Shown here: positions 22,279 to 32,349 of the stretch, piece by piece | Numbering within the stretch: the first letter of the stretch is position 1 | Layout of the letters: every line of letters starts with the position of its first letter | Assembly: GCF_014656075.1 (NCBI RefSeq) | Contig: NZ_BNBS01000004.1 | Location: 94,639 to 158,638, forward strand | Length of the DNA: 64,000 bases | Reading direction: 5' to 3' | Origin: Streptomyces hydrogenans | GTDB taxonomy: Bacteria > Actinomycetota > Actinomycetes > Streptomycetales > Streptomycetaceae | Notes under the pieces: generated by a model | Told to the model about the DNA's origin: nothing | Database searches by the model: none | What the model saw: the letters and a program-made list of their open reading frames with translations, nothing else | Translations under genes and position numbers: made by a program

Positions 22279-23331
22279 GTGTTTCACTCCGCCCACCGCC
22301 CAGGGCGCCTTCCTGTGAGCCGCCGGGGGCAGGCTGTGGTCCTGAACGCTCCCAAGTCGTTTCGCCTCGTGCAGCACGAGCCTCGACAGGCGGGGCCCGG
22401 AGAAGCCCAGGTGCGCGTGCATGCCGTCGGGATCAGCCGCAGCGACCGCGACGTCTACCTGGGCCGCCGCCCCGTTCCGTACGTGCGCTATCCGGTCACC
22501 CCTGGCCACGAGTGGTCCGGCACCGTCACCGCCGTGGGAGAGGGCGCGCCCGCTTCCCTGATCGGTCGCAAGGTCGTGGGCGAAGGGCTGCGCACCTGCG
22601 GGACCTGCGCGCCGTGCCGCGACGGAGAGACCACCCTGTGCACCCGCGGATACGCGGAGACGGGGTTCACCCTTCCCGGCGCCATGGCTCCCACCCTCCT
22701 CCTCCCCGCTCGTCTGCTGCACACACTCGCGCCGGACGCCGACCTCACCGCCGCCGCGTTCCTCGAGCCGGCCGCCTGCGCGGCCGCCGCGGTACTCAAG
22801 GCGTCCCCCCTGCCCGGCTCACGGGTGGCCGTCATCGGCTCCGGTGCCCTCGGACTGCTCGCCGCACAGCTCCTCTGCGCCTTCTCGCCGAGCGAGCTGA
22901 CGGTCGTCGGCACGAGCCCCGACCGAGCCGATGTGTCCCGTCGTCTCGGAGCCACGGCCTATCGGACGTGGGACCGCGCCTCCGGTCTCGCGGACTTCGA
23001 CGTGGTGATCGACGCCGCGGGCGGGACGTCGAGCGCGCACACAGCGACGTCCCTGCTGCGACCGGGAGGGCGCCTGGTGCTCACGGGCATCCCGGTCCAG
23101 GGGGCGGAAAGGCTCGATCCCGCCCAGGTCGTCGCACGGCAGCTGTCGATCGGAACCGCCTTCGGGGCCTCCTCCGGCGCCTGGTCCTACGCCGTGAGCG
23201 CCTTCTCCGCGGGAAGGCTGACGCCACTCGAACTCCTCACGCACCAGCTGGACATCGACGAGTTCGGGCGGGCCATGGAACTCACGGACAGCGGGGATCC
23301 CCGCGTCGGGAGAGTTCTGCTCCGTCCTTGA
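22279..23331 (+). CDS. Zinc-type MDR alcohol/polyol dehydrogenase
   Basis: A medium-chain dehydrogenase/reductase of about 350 residues, likely oxidising a sugar alcohol or sugar. The GroES-like N-domain has GHEWSG (His77-Glu78) and a structural-zinc loop with four Cys (TCGTCAPCRDGETTLC). The Rossmann domain has VAVIGSGALGLLAAQLL. The residue at the usual catalytic-zinc cysteine is Ser53 (GISRSDRD), so zinc binding may be altered. The GTG at 22279 follows AGGAG at 9 bases; GTG 22315 is an alternative. It is divergent from ytfQ and carries the same operator, which points to pentose or polyol metabolism. Its stop is 3 bases from the convergent bglC stop. Confidence 0.85.
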   Translation: MFHSAHRPGRLPVSRRGQAVVLNAPKSFRLVQHEPRQAGPGEAQVRVHAVGISRSDRDVYLGRRPVPYVRYPVTPGHEWSGTVTAVGEGAPASLIGRKVVGEGLRTCGTCAPCRDGETTLCTRGYAETGFTLPGAMAPTLLLPARLLHTLAPDADLTAAAFLEPAACAAAAVLKASPLPGSRVAVIGSGALGLLAAQLLCAFSPSELTVVGTSPDRADVSRRLGATAYRTWDRASGLADFDVVIDAAGGTSSAHTATSLLRPGGRLVLTGIPVQGAERLDPAQVVARQLSIGTAFGASSGAWSYAVSAFSAGRLTPLELLTHQLDIDEFGRAMELTDSGDPRVGRVLLRP

Positions 23332-23334
23332 AGC

Positions 23335-24780
<1,446 letters not shown>

Positions 24781-24829
24781 GGCGGAGTCTCCCTTTGGCG
24801 GAGGTGTGGGACGAGGGGAGGAGGGGAGG

Positions 24830-25738
24830 TCAGCCCTTGATGGCGCCCTGGGTGATGCCGCCGACGATGTGCCGGCCGAAGAGGGCGAAGACCAGGAGGA
24901 GCGGCAGGGTGCCCATGAGCGCTCCGGCGGTGATGACGGACCAGTCGGTCGACCAGCCGGTTCCCAGCCCGGCGAGGGCGACCTGCACGGTCGGGTTGGT
25001 GGAGCCGTTCATGACGACGATCGGCCAGAGGAAGTCGTTCCAGGACTGGACGAAGGTCAGCATGCCCAGGACCGCCATCGCCGGGCGGGCGACGGGGAAG
25101 ACGACGTGCCAGATGACGCGCAGCGAGTTGGCGCCGTCGACGCGGGCGGCCTCCAGCAGTTCGGTGGGCAGCGCCTGGGAGAGGAACTGCCGCATGAAGA
25201 AGACGCCGAAGGCGGTGACCAGGACGGGCAGGATCAGCGCCCCGAGGTGATTTCCCAGTCCCAGATTCCTGGTCAGGATGAACAGGGGTACGACGCTGAG
25301 CTGCGCGGGCACGGCGAGGGTGGACAGGACCAGGCCGAGCATCACCTTCTTCCCCCGGAACCGGAGTTTGGCGAAGGCGAAGCCGGCGAGCACGGAGAAG
25401 GTCACCGTGGTGACGGTGACGGCGCCCGCGACGAGCGTCGAGTTGAGCAGGGCGACGCCCATGCCACGCCCGCCGGCGTTGTGCCAGACGTAGGTGAGAT
25501 TCTCGATGAGGTTGCCGCCGGGCAGCATCGGGGGCGGGCTGGAGACGACCGCGTGACTGTCGGTGGACGCGGCGACCAGCGTCCAGTACAGCGGGAACAG
25601 CGAGGCCAGGGCAGCGAGTCCGAGGACGATGCGGGCGAGTGGCCCGGCCCGGTGCTGTCCGCCGGCCCTGCCGGCGCGGACGGACGGTCGCGTCGCCGTC
25701 CGGTGAGGACGGTCGGACACGGGGGCGGTGGTGGTCAT
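24830..25738 (-). CDS. cebG: Cellobiose ABC transporter permease CebG
   Basis: A 302-residue permease of the MalG/CUT1 class. Six hydrophobic helices are visible, and the EAA loop reads [23 protein letters not shown], the ATPase docking site. It partners CebF; energy is supplied by a distant MsiK ATPase, since no ATPase gene is in this operon. ATG 25738 follows GGAG at good spacing; a GTG 12 bases upstream would add four residues. It lies 13 bases after cebF. Confidence 0.94.
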   Translation of the reverse strand: MTTTAPVSDRPHRTATRPSVRAGRAGGQHRAGPLARIVLGLAALASLFPLYWTLVAASTDSHAVVSSPPPMLPGGNLIENLTYVWHNAGGRGMGVALLNSTLVAGAVTVTTVTFSVLAGFAFAKLRFRGKKVMLGLVLSTLAVPAQLSVVPLFILTRNLGLGNHLGALILPVLVTAFGVFFMRQFLSQALPTELLEAARVDGANSLRVIWHVVFPVARPAMAVLGMLTFVQSWNDFLWPIVVMNGSTNPTVQVALAGLGTGWSTDWSVITAGALMGTLPLLLVFALFGRHIVGGITQGAIKG

Positions 25739-25751
25739 GTCGTACTCCACG

Positions 25752-26756
25752 TCACTGGGAGGCGCGCAGGCGGCGGGTGATCAGCGCGTTGACGAGCCCG
25801 ATGAGCAGCAGCAGGCCGAACATGATCCAGGCGACCGCGCTGGCGCGCCCGAGCATGCTGGAGTGGAAGCCCTGGTCGTACATGAGGATTCCGAGGGTCT
25901 CGTACTGGTGGTCGGTGCCGCCCTGGTGGCCGCTCTGGCCACCGAACAGATAGGGCTCGCCGAAGAGCTGGGTGGCTCCGATGGTCGACACGATCACCGT
26001 GAAGAGGATCGTGGGCTTCAGGGCGGGGACCGTGACGTGCAGGAACTGCTGCCAGCGGCTGGCGCCGTCCAGGGCGGCGGCCTCGTACAGCTCGCGCGGC
26101 ACGGCCTGCATGGCGGCGAGGTAGATCAGGGCGTTGTAACCGGTCCAGCGCCAGGTGACGATCACGGAGATCGCGAACTGCGAGCTCCAGCGACCGGCCT
26201 CCCAGTGCACGGGCCCGGCGCCGAACAGGCCGAGGAACCAGTTGGCCATGCCCCCCTCGGGGCTGAAGATCAGGGCGAAGACGAGGGTGGCGGCGGCGAC
26301 GGAGGTCGCGTACGGGGCGAGGAGCGCCGTGCGCAGGAACCCGCGGGCGCGCAGCCGGTAGTTGAGCAGGTGGGCGAGACCCAGTGCCATCAGCAGCTGC
26401 GGGACGGTGGACAGGACACCGAGGGTGAAGGTGTTGAGGAGCGCGTTCCAGAAGTAGTGGCTGACCTGACCGGTGAACAGGTCGGTGTAGTTGCGCAGGC
26501 CGACCCATTCGGCGCGGTCGACGTTGTACAGGCTCACCCGGTGGAAGGAGAGCCACCCCGTGTAGAGCAGCGGGAAGAGGCCGAAGGCGGCGAAGACGAG
26601 GAAGAAGGGTGCGACGAGGGCGTACGGCGTGCCCTTGGTGTCCCAGCGGTGCAGGCGGCTGCGCCAGGCCGAGGGTCCCGAGGGGCGGGCGGGGGGCGGT
26701 GGGGTGTCCTGCCGGCCTGCTGGGCCGTTGCGGCTGGGTGCGGTCGTGGAGGCCAC
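25752..26756 (-). CDS. cebF: Cellobiose ABC transporter permease CebF
   Basis: A 334-residue CUT1 permease of the MalF type. A Pro-rich cytoplasmic N-terminus (about 1-40) precedes six helices. The EAA motif is ELYEAAALDGASRWQQFLHVTVP. A periplasmic region includes FGGQSGHQGGTDHQYETLGI, characteristic of CebF. It lies 122 bases downstream of cebE and directly upstream of cebG, giving the channel for cellobiose and cellotriose. Confidence 0.95.
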   Translation of the reverse strand: MASTTAPSRNGPAGRQDTPPPPARPSGPSAWRSRLHRWDTKGTPYALVAPFFLVFAAFGLFPLLYTGWLSFHRVSLYNVDRAEWVGLRNYTDLFTGQVSHYFWNALLNTFTLGVLSTVPQLLMALGLAHLLNYRLRARGFLRTALLAPYATSVAAATLVFALIFSPEGGMANWFLGLFGAGPVHWEAGRWSSQFAISVIVTWRWTGYNALIYLAAMQAVPRELYEAAALDGASRWQQFLHVTVPALKPTILFTVIVSTIGATQLFGEPYLFGGQSGHQGGTDHQYETLGILMYDQGFHSSMLGRASAVAWIMFGLLLLIGLVNALITRRLRASQ

Positions 26757-26878
26757 GGGCGGTTCCTTCGGTGGTCACGGCCGGTCACGTCGGTACGGGG
26801 TGGGGGCGGCCGGCTCCCCGGTGGCCGGCCACCCTCTCCCCCGCGACGGCGGCCCGGAAGAGGTGGGGGCGGGGAGCG

Positions 26879-28189
26879 CTACTGGATGGTGCTGTCGATC
26901 TGGCGCACCGTGGCGTTCCACGCCTCCTCCGGGCTCTTGCCGTTCTGCTCCATCAGCTGGACGCCGGTGCTGAACGCCCCGGTCAGGTCCTGCGCGTGCG
27001 GGCCGGTCTCGGCGGGCTGGATGGCCTTGGCGGCGGTGGAGAAGATCTGTCCGGTGGCGGCGTCGGGGCCGATGTAGGCGTTCTTGTAGTCGACGACACC
27101 CGGCAGGTCGTAGGCGGCCTGGTTGGCGGGGATGTTGCCCACCTTCTGGAAGACCTTCGCCTGCTGCTCGGGCGCGGTGAGCCAGGCGACGAGCTTCCTG
27201 GCCTCGTCGACGTGCTTGCCGGAGGCCGGTACGGCCAGGAAGGAACCGCCCCAGTTGCCGGCGGCCGGGGGCTGGGCGATGTTCCACTTGCCCTTGTTGG
27301 AAGGGCCGGAGAACTGCTGGATGTTCGCCTGCTGCCAGGAGGGGCAGACCGTGGTGGCGAAGGTGGACTTGGAGAACGCGGTCTGCCAGGGGGTGTCGAA
27401 CATCTTCAGGCCCTGGCTGGTCTTGCCCTGGACGGCCTTGACGGCCAGGTCCCAGCCGGTCTTGACGCTGGACGAGTCCTTGTAGGCGAGCTTGCCGCCC
27501 TTGTAGTACTGGACGGTGCTGCTGGAGACGACGGCGTTGAACAGCCCGGTGGCGCTGTCCATGAAGGAAGTGCCCTTGGGCGCCTTGGCCTGGTACCGCT
27601 TGCCCGTCTCGACGAACTTCGCCCAGTCGCCCGCCCACAGCTTGCCGACGGACTCGGGGTCGGAGGGCAGACCCGCGGCCTCGAACAGGTCCTGGCGGTA
27701 GCAGATGGCCATCGGGCCGACGTCGGTGCCCAGGCCGATCGTCCTGCCGTCGGCAGTGGTGGCCTGGTCCCACTTCCAGGGCAGGTAGTTCTTCTTCTCG
27801 ACGCCAGGGGCGTCGGACAGGTCGGCGAAGGCGTCGGAGAGGTCCTCGGAGGTGGCGCGGGCTATGCGACCGACCTCCAGGGCCTGGACGTCGTCGAGTC
27901 CGCCGCCGGACAGGCGGGTCTGCAGGGCGGTCCAGTAGTTGCCTTCGGCGGTCGTCGGGTTCTCCTTGATGGTGATCTCCGGGTGCTGCTTCATGTACGC
28001 GTCGTACAGGCCGGCCTCCTTGTATCCGAAGGTCCCGAAGGTGCCGACGGTGAGGGTGATCTTCCCGTCGGCGGAGGCGGAAGCGTCGCCGGAGGTCGAG
28101 CAGCCGGTGAGGGCGAGGGCCAGCGTCGCCGCCGCGGAGGCGAGTACGACGGAGCGGATACGGGCACGCGGCACGGACGAGCGGGACAT
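26879..28189 (-). CDS. cebE: Cellobiose/cellotriose-binding lipoprotein CebE
   Basis: A 436-residue extracellular solute-binding lipoprotein with signal LASAAATLALALTGC (Cys about 30). The type II binding fold (about 42-436) has TVGTFGTFGYKEAGLYDAYM at the N-terminus, DDVQALEVGRIA, GTDVGPMAICYRQDLF and ANIQQFSGPSNKGKWNIAQ, all characteristic of CebE. GAGGAG precedes the ATG at 28189. Expression starts from the promoter at 28345-28373 and is blocked by CebR at 28316-28329. It delivers cello-oligosaccharides to CebFG for hydrolysis by BglC. Confidence 0.96.
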   Translation of the reverse strand: MSRSSVPRARIRSVVLASAAATLALALTGCSTSGDASASADGKITLTVGTFGTFGYKEAGLYDAYMKQHPEITIKENPTTAEGNYWTALQTRLSGGGLDDVQALEVGRIARATSEDLSDAFADLSDAPGVEKKNYLPWKWDQATTADGRTIGLGTDVGPMAICYRQDLFEAAGLPSDPESVGKLWAGDWAKFVETGKRYQAKAPKGTSFMDSATGLFNAVVSSSTVQYYKGGKLAYKDSSSVKTGWDLAVKAVQGKTSQGLKMFDTPWQTAFSKSTFATTVCPSWQQANIQQFSGPSNKGKWNIAQPPAAGNWGGSFLAVPASGKHVDEARKLVAWLTAPEQQAKVFQKVGNIPANQAAYDLPGVVDYKNAYIGPDAATGQIFSTAAKAIQPAETGPHAQDLTGAFSTGVQLMEQNGKSPEEAWNATVRQIDSTIQ

Positions 28190-28315
28190 GGCATCTCCTC
28201 GATGCGTCAAGGGAGGGCTGGAGGTACGCCGACGGGTCGCTTCGATGGCGGTCGGCGTGGGAGAGGCGGCCTCGAAGGCCGGTGTGAAGCCATGCCTTTG
28301 GGCTTCTCCCCAGAT

Positions 28316-28329
28316 TGGGAGCGCTCCCA
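28316..28329. promoter_or_regulatory. CebR operator upstream of cebE
   Basis: TGGGAGCGCTCCCA, the perfect 14-base palindrome established for CebR in Streptomyces, 127 bases before the cebE start and just downstream of its likely transcription start. Confidence 0.95.
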
Positions 28330-28344
28330 AAAGGTGGCGTCGAA

Positions 28345-28373
28345 ACCCTGCCGCCGCCTTGACGGTCTGTCAA
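28345..28373 (-). promoter_or_regulatory. Probable cebE promoter
   Basis: Minus-strand TTGACA (28373-28368), 17 bases, CAGGGT (28350-28345). The -35 is part of a perfect inverted repeat GCCTTGAC-N5-GTCAAGGC at 28356-28376, which might bind another factor. The rest of the 28390-28500 spacer is GC-rich with CCGGCC-type repeats after the cebR stop, probably terminator-like. Confidence 0.6.
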
Positions 28374-28500
28374 GGCAACCGACAGGGGCGGGCTGTAGGC
28401 GGCGCACGGGTGAGCGCGAAAGGGGGCGCACGGCAGAGCGCCGGCCGGAGCGCCGGCCGAATCCCGGGGCCGTACGCCAGGCCGGCCGGGAGGCGGTTCG

Positions 28501-29514
28501 TCAGGCGCTGGCGCGGGTGACCAGACGCGTGGGCAGGATCAGTGGAGTGGGGGCCTGCCCGTTGATGAGCGCGACGAGCATGCGCGCCATCTCATGACCG
28601 AGACCCTCTATGGGCTGGTGCACCGTAGTCAGCGGCGGATCGGAGATCCTGGCCACGGCCAGGTCGTCGAAGCCGATCACGGCGACGTCGACGGGGACGC
28701 GGCGGCCGGCATCACGCAGTGTGCGCAACGCCCCCACCCCCATGTTGTCGCTGGCGGCGAACACTCCATCCAACTCCGGGTGCCGCGCCGACAGCGCCGC
28801 CATGGCGGCCGCGCCGCTCGACTCGGTGAAGTCACCGACTTCCGGCGGATACGGTTCGAGGCCGGCCGCCAGCATGGCGTCCTGGTAGCCGCGATAACGG
28901 GCGCGCCCCACCTCGGTGTCCAGCCGCCCGCAGATCGTCGCGACCCTGGTCCGGCCGAGCGAGATCAGGTATTCGGTCGCCGCGCGCGCTCCTCCGAGGT
29001 TGTCGACGTCCACGTACCACCGCGGGTCCAAACCGACCGGGCGCCCGCCGAACACCACGGGAATCTCCGCCTCTTCCGCCATGCGGGCCAACGGATCGTC
29101 CTCGCGCAGCGCCATCAGCATCACCCCGTCGGCCCCCTTGGACCGGAGAAGCTGCTCCACGCGCCGGCGCCCCCGGTCGGAGGCCGCCAGGCACAGCATC
29201 AGGTGCAGGTCGGCTTCCTCCAGCGCGGCCGAGGCGCCCACGATCACCTGGGCGAAGAACGGGTCCGCGAAGATCGACGGGTCCTCTCCCGACACGACCA
29301 GGGCAGCCGCACCGGTCTGACGGGTCGCCAGCGCCCTGGCGGTCGGATTCGGCACGTATGCGAGTTGATGGACCGCCCGTTCGACGGCCTCGCGTTTCGC
29401 TTGGCTGACGTGTGGGGCGTTGTTGAGCACACGCGAGGCCACCGATCGCGAGACGCCGGCCAGTTCGGCCACCTCGTCGAGTGTCGACTGCCGGTTCGGC
29501 GCACCTTGCGCCAT
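28501..29514 (-). CDS. cebR: LacI-family repressor CebR
   Basis: A 337-residue repressor of cellulose/cellobiose genes that is released by cello-oligosaccharides. The HTH (about 10-58) reads TLDEVAELAGVSRSVASRVL, with hinge YVPNPTARALATRQTG. The effector domain contains VFGGRPVGLDPRWYVDVDN, FAASDNMGVGALRTLRDAG and VIGFDDLAVARISDPPLTTV. ATG 29514 follows GGAGG. It lies upstream of cebE on the same strand but 311 bases apart, with its own upstream operator (29553-29566) indicating autoregulation. Five matching operators fall in this window. Confidence 0.96.
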   Translation of the reverse strand: MAQGAPNRQSTLDEVAELAGVSRSVASRVLNNAPHVSQAKREAVERAVHQLAYVPNPTARALATRQTGAAALVVSGEDPSIFADPFFAQVIVGASAALEEADLHLMLCLAASDRGRRRVEQLLRSKGADGVMLMALREDDPLARMAEEAEIPVVFGGRPVGLDPRWYVDVDNLGGARAATEYLISLGRTRVATICGRLDTEVGRARYRGYQDAMLAAGLEPYPPEVGDFTESSGAAAMAALSARHPELDGVFAASDNMGVGALRTLRDAGRRVPVDVAVIGFDDLAVARISDPPLTTVHQPIEGLGHEMARMLVALINGQAPTPLILPTRLVTRASA

Positions 29515-29552
29515 GAGCTGCCCTCCTCCCTCTTTCTGAACACCTGGAACTC

Positions 29553-29566
29553 TGGAAGCGCTTCCA
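29553..29566. promoter_or_regulatory. CebR-type operator upstream of cebR
   Basis: TGGAAGCGCTTCCA, a perfect palindrome differing from the cebE operator by one base in each half, 39 bases before the cebR start. It suggests autoregulation. Confidence 0.8.
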
Positions 29567-29624
29567 GTTTCAGGACTGTAAACCCTTCCCTTCATCCTGT
29601 GAAGTGCTGTTTAAGTAGGCGCAC

Positions 29625-29654
29625 TTGACAGTCCCAATAGGCGCATCACACGAT
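29625..29654 (+). promoter_or_regulatory. Probable promoter of the first GH6 gene
   Basis: TTGACA (29625-29630), 18 bases, CACGAT (29649-29654). Two CebR operators lie downstream at 29686-29714, positioned to block elongation or initiation. Confidence 0.5.
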
Positions 29655-29685
29655 ACGGCCACACCTCGGCCCACAGATCATGGCC

Positions 29686-29714
29686 TGGGAACGCTTCCAG
29701 TGGGAGCGCTTCCA
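29686..29714. promoter_or_regulatory. Tandem CebR operators upstream of GH6
   Basis: TGGGAACGCTTCCA (29686-29699) and TGGGAGCGCTTCCA (29701-29714), one base apart with a 15-base centre spacing. Both are near-perfect CebR sites. The two dimers would contact faces offset by about half a helical turn. Confidence 0.85.
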
Positions 29715-29875
29715 CCGGCTCTTGTGCGTCCGGAGTGCGCTGGTGTCCCCGCCGGGGCGCCCCCTCCGTGAGCCGCCGCACGGGGAACGTCGTACCACCG
29801 CAATTCCCCACCGCGTCGCACCGCTCGGGACGAGAGCGGTCGACGCGTCCGTCGTCAGGAAATCGAGGTACCGCC

Positions 29876-30841
29876 ATGCGCCGCAGAATCCGCGCCCTCG
29901 TCGCAGCCCTCTCCGCACTGCCGTTGGCGCTCGTCGTCGCCCCGTCCGCCCACGCGGCGGATCCCACCACCATGACCAGCGGGTTCTACGCGGACCCGGA
30001 CTCCAGCGCGAGGAAGTGGGTCGCCGCCAACCCCGGCGACGGCCGGGCCCCCGCGATCAACACCTCCCTCGCCAACACCCCCATGGCCCGCTGGTTCGGC
30101 GCCTGGAGCGGCACGATCGGCACCGCGACGGGCGCGTACGTCGGCGCGGCGGACTACCACGACAAACTGCCCATCCTGGTCGCGTACAACATCTACCTCC
30201 GCGACTCGTGCGGCGGGCACTCCGGAGGCGGAGCCTCGTCGGCCTCCGCCTACGCGACCTGGATCGCGCAGTTCGCCGGCGGGATCGCCGACCGCCCGGC
30301 CGTCGTCGTCCTCGAACCCGACTCCCTCGCGGACTACGGCTGCCTGAACCAGACCCAGATCCGCGAACGCCAGGGCATGATCAGCGGCGCCCTCGCCGAG
30401 TTCAACCGCCAGGCCCCCCACACCTGGGTCTACCTCGACGCCGGCAACCCCGGCTGGGTGAGCGCGGCGACGATGGCCCAGCGCCTCCACGAAGCCGGAC
30501 TCCGACAGGCGCACGGCTTCTCCCTCAACATCTCGAACTACTACACCACCGCCCAGAACACCGCCTACGGCAACGCCGTCAACAGCGAACTGGCCGCCCG
30601 CTACGGCTACACCAAGCCGTTCGTCGTCGACACCAGCCGCAACGGCAACGGCTCCAACGGCGAGTGGTGCAACGCGGCCGGCCGCCGCATCGGCACGCCC
30701 ACCCGGCTGGGCGGCGGCGCCGAGATGCTGCTGTGGATCAAGGCCCCGGGCGAGTCCGACGGCAACTGCGGCGTCGGAACCGGTTCCACGGCCGGCCAGT
30801 TCCTCCCGGAGGCCGCCTACAAGATGATCTACGGCTACTGA
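29876..30841 (+). CDS. Secreted GH6 endo-1,4-beta-glucanase
   Basis: A 321-residue secreted cellulase (CelA1-like) made of a signal peptide (to AHA/ADP, about residue 30) and a GH6 catalytic domain only, without a cellulose-binding module. The catalytic acid is Asp149 in VVVLEPDSLADYG. Other family marks are YLDAGNPGW, LNISNYYTT, PFVVDTSRNGNG and LWIKAPGESDG. ATG 29876 follows GAGGT. Tandem CebR operators precede it and a 12-bp hairpin follows, so it is transcribed alone and induced by cello-oligosaccharides. The compact length suggests the endo-acting (open-cleft) type. Confidence 0.95.
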   Translation: MRRRIRALVAALSALPLALVVAPSAHAADPTTMTSGFYADPDSSARKWVAANPGDGRAPAINTSLANTPMARWFGAWSGTIGTATGAYVGAADYHDKLPILVAYNIYLRDSCGGHSGGGASSASAYATWIAQFAGGIADRPAVVVLEPDSLADYGCLNQTQIRERQGMISGALAEFNRQAPHTWVYLDAGNPGWVSAATMAQRLHEAGLRQAHGFSLNISNYYTTAQNTAYGNAVNSELAARYGYTKPFVVDTSRNGNGSNGEWCNAAGRRIGTPTRLGGGAEMLLWIKAPGESDGNCGVGTGSTAGQFLPEAAYKMIYGY

Positions 30842-30850
30842 CATCCGACT

Positions 30851-30891
30851 CCTGTGGCCCGGTATCCGCCGCCCCGCGGCCGGGCCACAGG
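30851..30891 (+). terminator. Hairpin terminator between the two GH6 genes
   Basis: CCTGTGGCCCGG (30851-30862) and its perfect complement CCGGGCCACAGG (30880-30891) over a 17-base loop, 10 bases after the stop. Confidence 0.75.
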
Positions 30892-30950
30892 CACCACCGG
30901 CCCTCCTCACCCCATCCCTCCGAACCCCATCCCTCCGACCAGGAGCCCCC

Positions 30951-32231
30951 ATGAATCCACGCAGCCTCCGGCGCCGTACGACCGCCGCCCTCGCGGCGCT
31001 CGCGGCCTGCGCCGCCCTCATCGCGACGCAGGCGCAGGCGCAGGCCGCACCCGTCGCGGACGCGCTCACCCCGGCCACGAGGTTCTACGTGGACCCGCAC
31101 AGCAAGGCCGCCAAGCAGGCGCTCACCGACCTCGGGAACGGCGACTTCGCGAACGCAGTGAACATGGCCAGGCTCGCGAGCTGGCCGCAGGCCGAGTGGT
31201 TCACCGAAGGAACACCCGACGAGGTCCGGGCCAAGGTCAGAACCCTGGTCCGCAAGGCCCGGGCGGTGAACAGGACTCCCGTCCTGGTCGCCTACAACGT
31301 GCCGGGCCGGGACTGCACCCAGTACTCCAGCGGCGGCGCCGCGTCCTCCGCCGCCTACCGGCAGTGGATCGACGCCTTCGCCGCCGGCATCGGTGACGGC
31401 AAGGCCGTCGTCGTGGTCGAGCCCGACGGCCTGGCCCTCCTCCCGAGCGACTGCGGGCCCGGCGTGGACCCGACCGGCGAACTCACGGCGACCCGCGTCG
31501 CCGACCTCGCGTACGCCGTCAGGACCATCAAGGCCAAGGCCCGCACCGCGGTCTACCTCGACGCGGGCAACGTCCTGTGGCGGCCCGTCGGCGAGATGGC
31601 GCGGCGACTGCTCGACGCCGGCGTCGAGAAAAGCGACGGATTCGCCCTCAACGTGTCCAACACCCACCCCACCGACCACAACGCGCGATACGGCACCTGG
31701 ATAGCCAAGTGCATGTGGTACGCCACCGAAGGGCCCGAGTACGCCCGCGGCCACACCGACTGGTGCGCCACCCAGTACTACTCGCCCGCCGCGCCCAACG
31801 ACGGCGCCCCGGGCAACGCGGTCGACTCCGCCGACCCGGCCACCTGGCGCTGGACCGACGCATGGTTCGACCAGAACGCGGGCACCCCGCCGAACGACGC
31901 CCTGCACCACTTCGTCATCGACACCAGCCGCAACGGTCTGGGCGCCTGGACCCCGGAGCCCGGCAAGTACACCGGCGACCCGGAGATCTGGTGCAACGCG
32001 CCCGGCCGCGGCCTCGGCGCGCGCCCGACCGCCGACACCGGTGTCCCGCTCGTCGACGCCTACCTGTGGGTCAAGATCCCCGGCGAGTCCGACGGCAGCT
32101 GCACCCGCAACACCGGCGGCACCATCGACCCCGAGTACGGCATCGTCGACCCGCCCGCCGGCACCTGGTGGCCCGAGCAGGCCCACACGCTGGCCCGCAA
32201 CGCGGCACCCCGGCTGACCTTCAACCGCTGA
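30951..32231 (+). CDS. Secreted GH6 cellulase, probable exo-type (cellobiohydrolase)
   Basis: A 426-residue secreted GH6 enzyme. The signal peptide ends near AQAQAAP (about 33). Catalytic motifs are VAYNVPGRDC, the acid Asp in VVVEPDGLALL, YLDAGNVLWRP, FVIDTSRNG and LWVKIPGESDGSC. It is about 100 residues longer than its tandem neighbour, mostly from an insertion between the VSNTHPT and DTSRNG motifs (about 245-320), where exo-acting GH6 enzymes carry tunnel loops. Hence cellobiohydrolase-like action is inferred. There is no CBM. No CebR palindrome lies in its short upstream spacer, so it may depend on partial read-through from the first GH6 gene. Confidence 0.93.
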   Translation: MNPRSLRRRTTAALAALAACAALIATQAQAQAAPVADALTPATRFYVDPHSKAAKQALTDLGNGDFANAVNMARLASWPQAEWFTEGTPDEVRAKVRTLVRKARAVNRTPVLVAYNVPGRDCTQYSSGGAASSAAYRQWIDAFAAGIGDGKAVVVVEPDGLALLPSDCGPGVDPTGELTATRVADLAYAVRTIKAKARTAVYLDAGNVLWRPVGEMARRLLDAGVEKSDGFALNVSNTHPTDHNARYGTWIAKCMWYATEGPEYARGHTDWCATQYYSPAAPNDGAPGNAVDSADPATWRWTDAWFDQNAGTPPNDALHHFVIDTSRNGLGAWTPEPGKYTGDPEIWCNAPGRGLGARPTADTGVPLVDAYLWVKIPGESDGSCTRNTGGTIDPEYGIVDPPAGTWWPEQAHTLARNAAPRLTFNR

Positions 32232-32349
32232 GTTCCGCTCGTCCCCCGTCCGCGTCGGCCACGGGAAGCCTCTCGTCCGCGGCCGGGCCCGCGCGGGAGC
32301 CGGTCGCCTGGCCGGCCCCCGGCGGTGGCCGGCGGCGGTTCGTCGCCCG

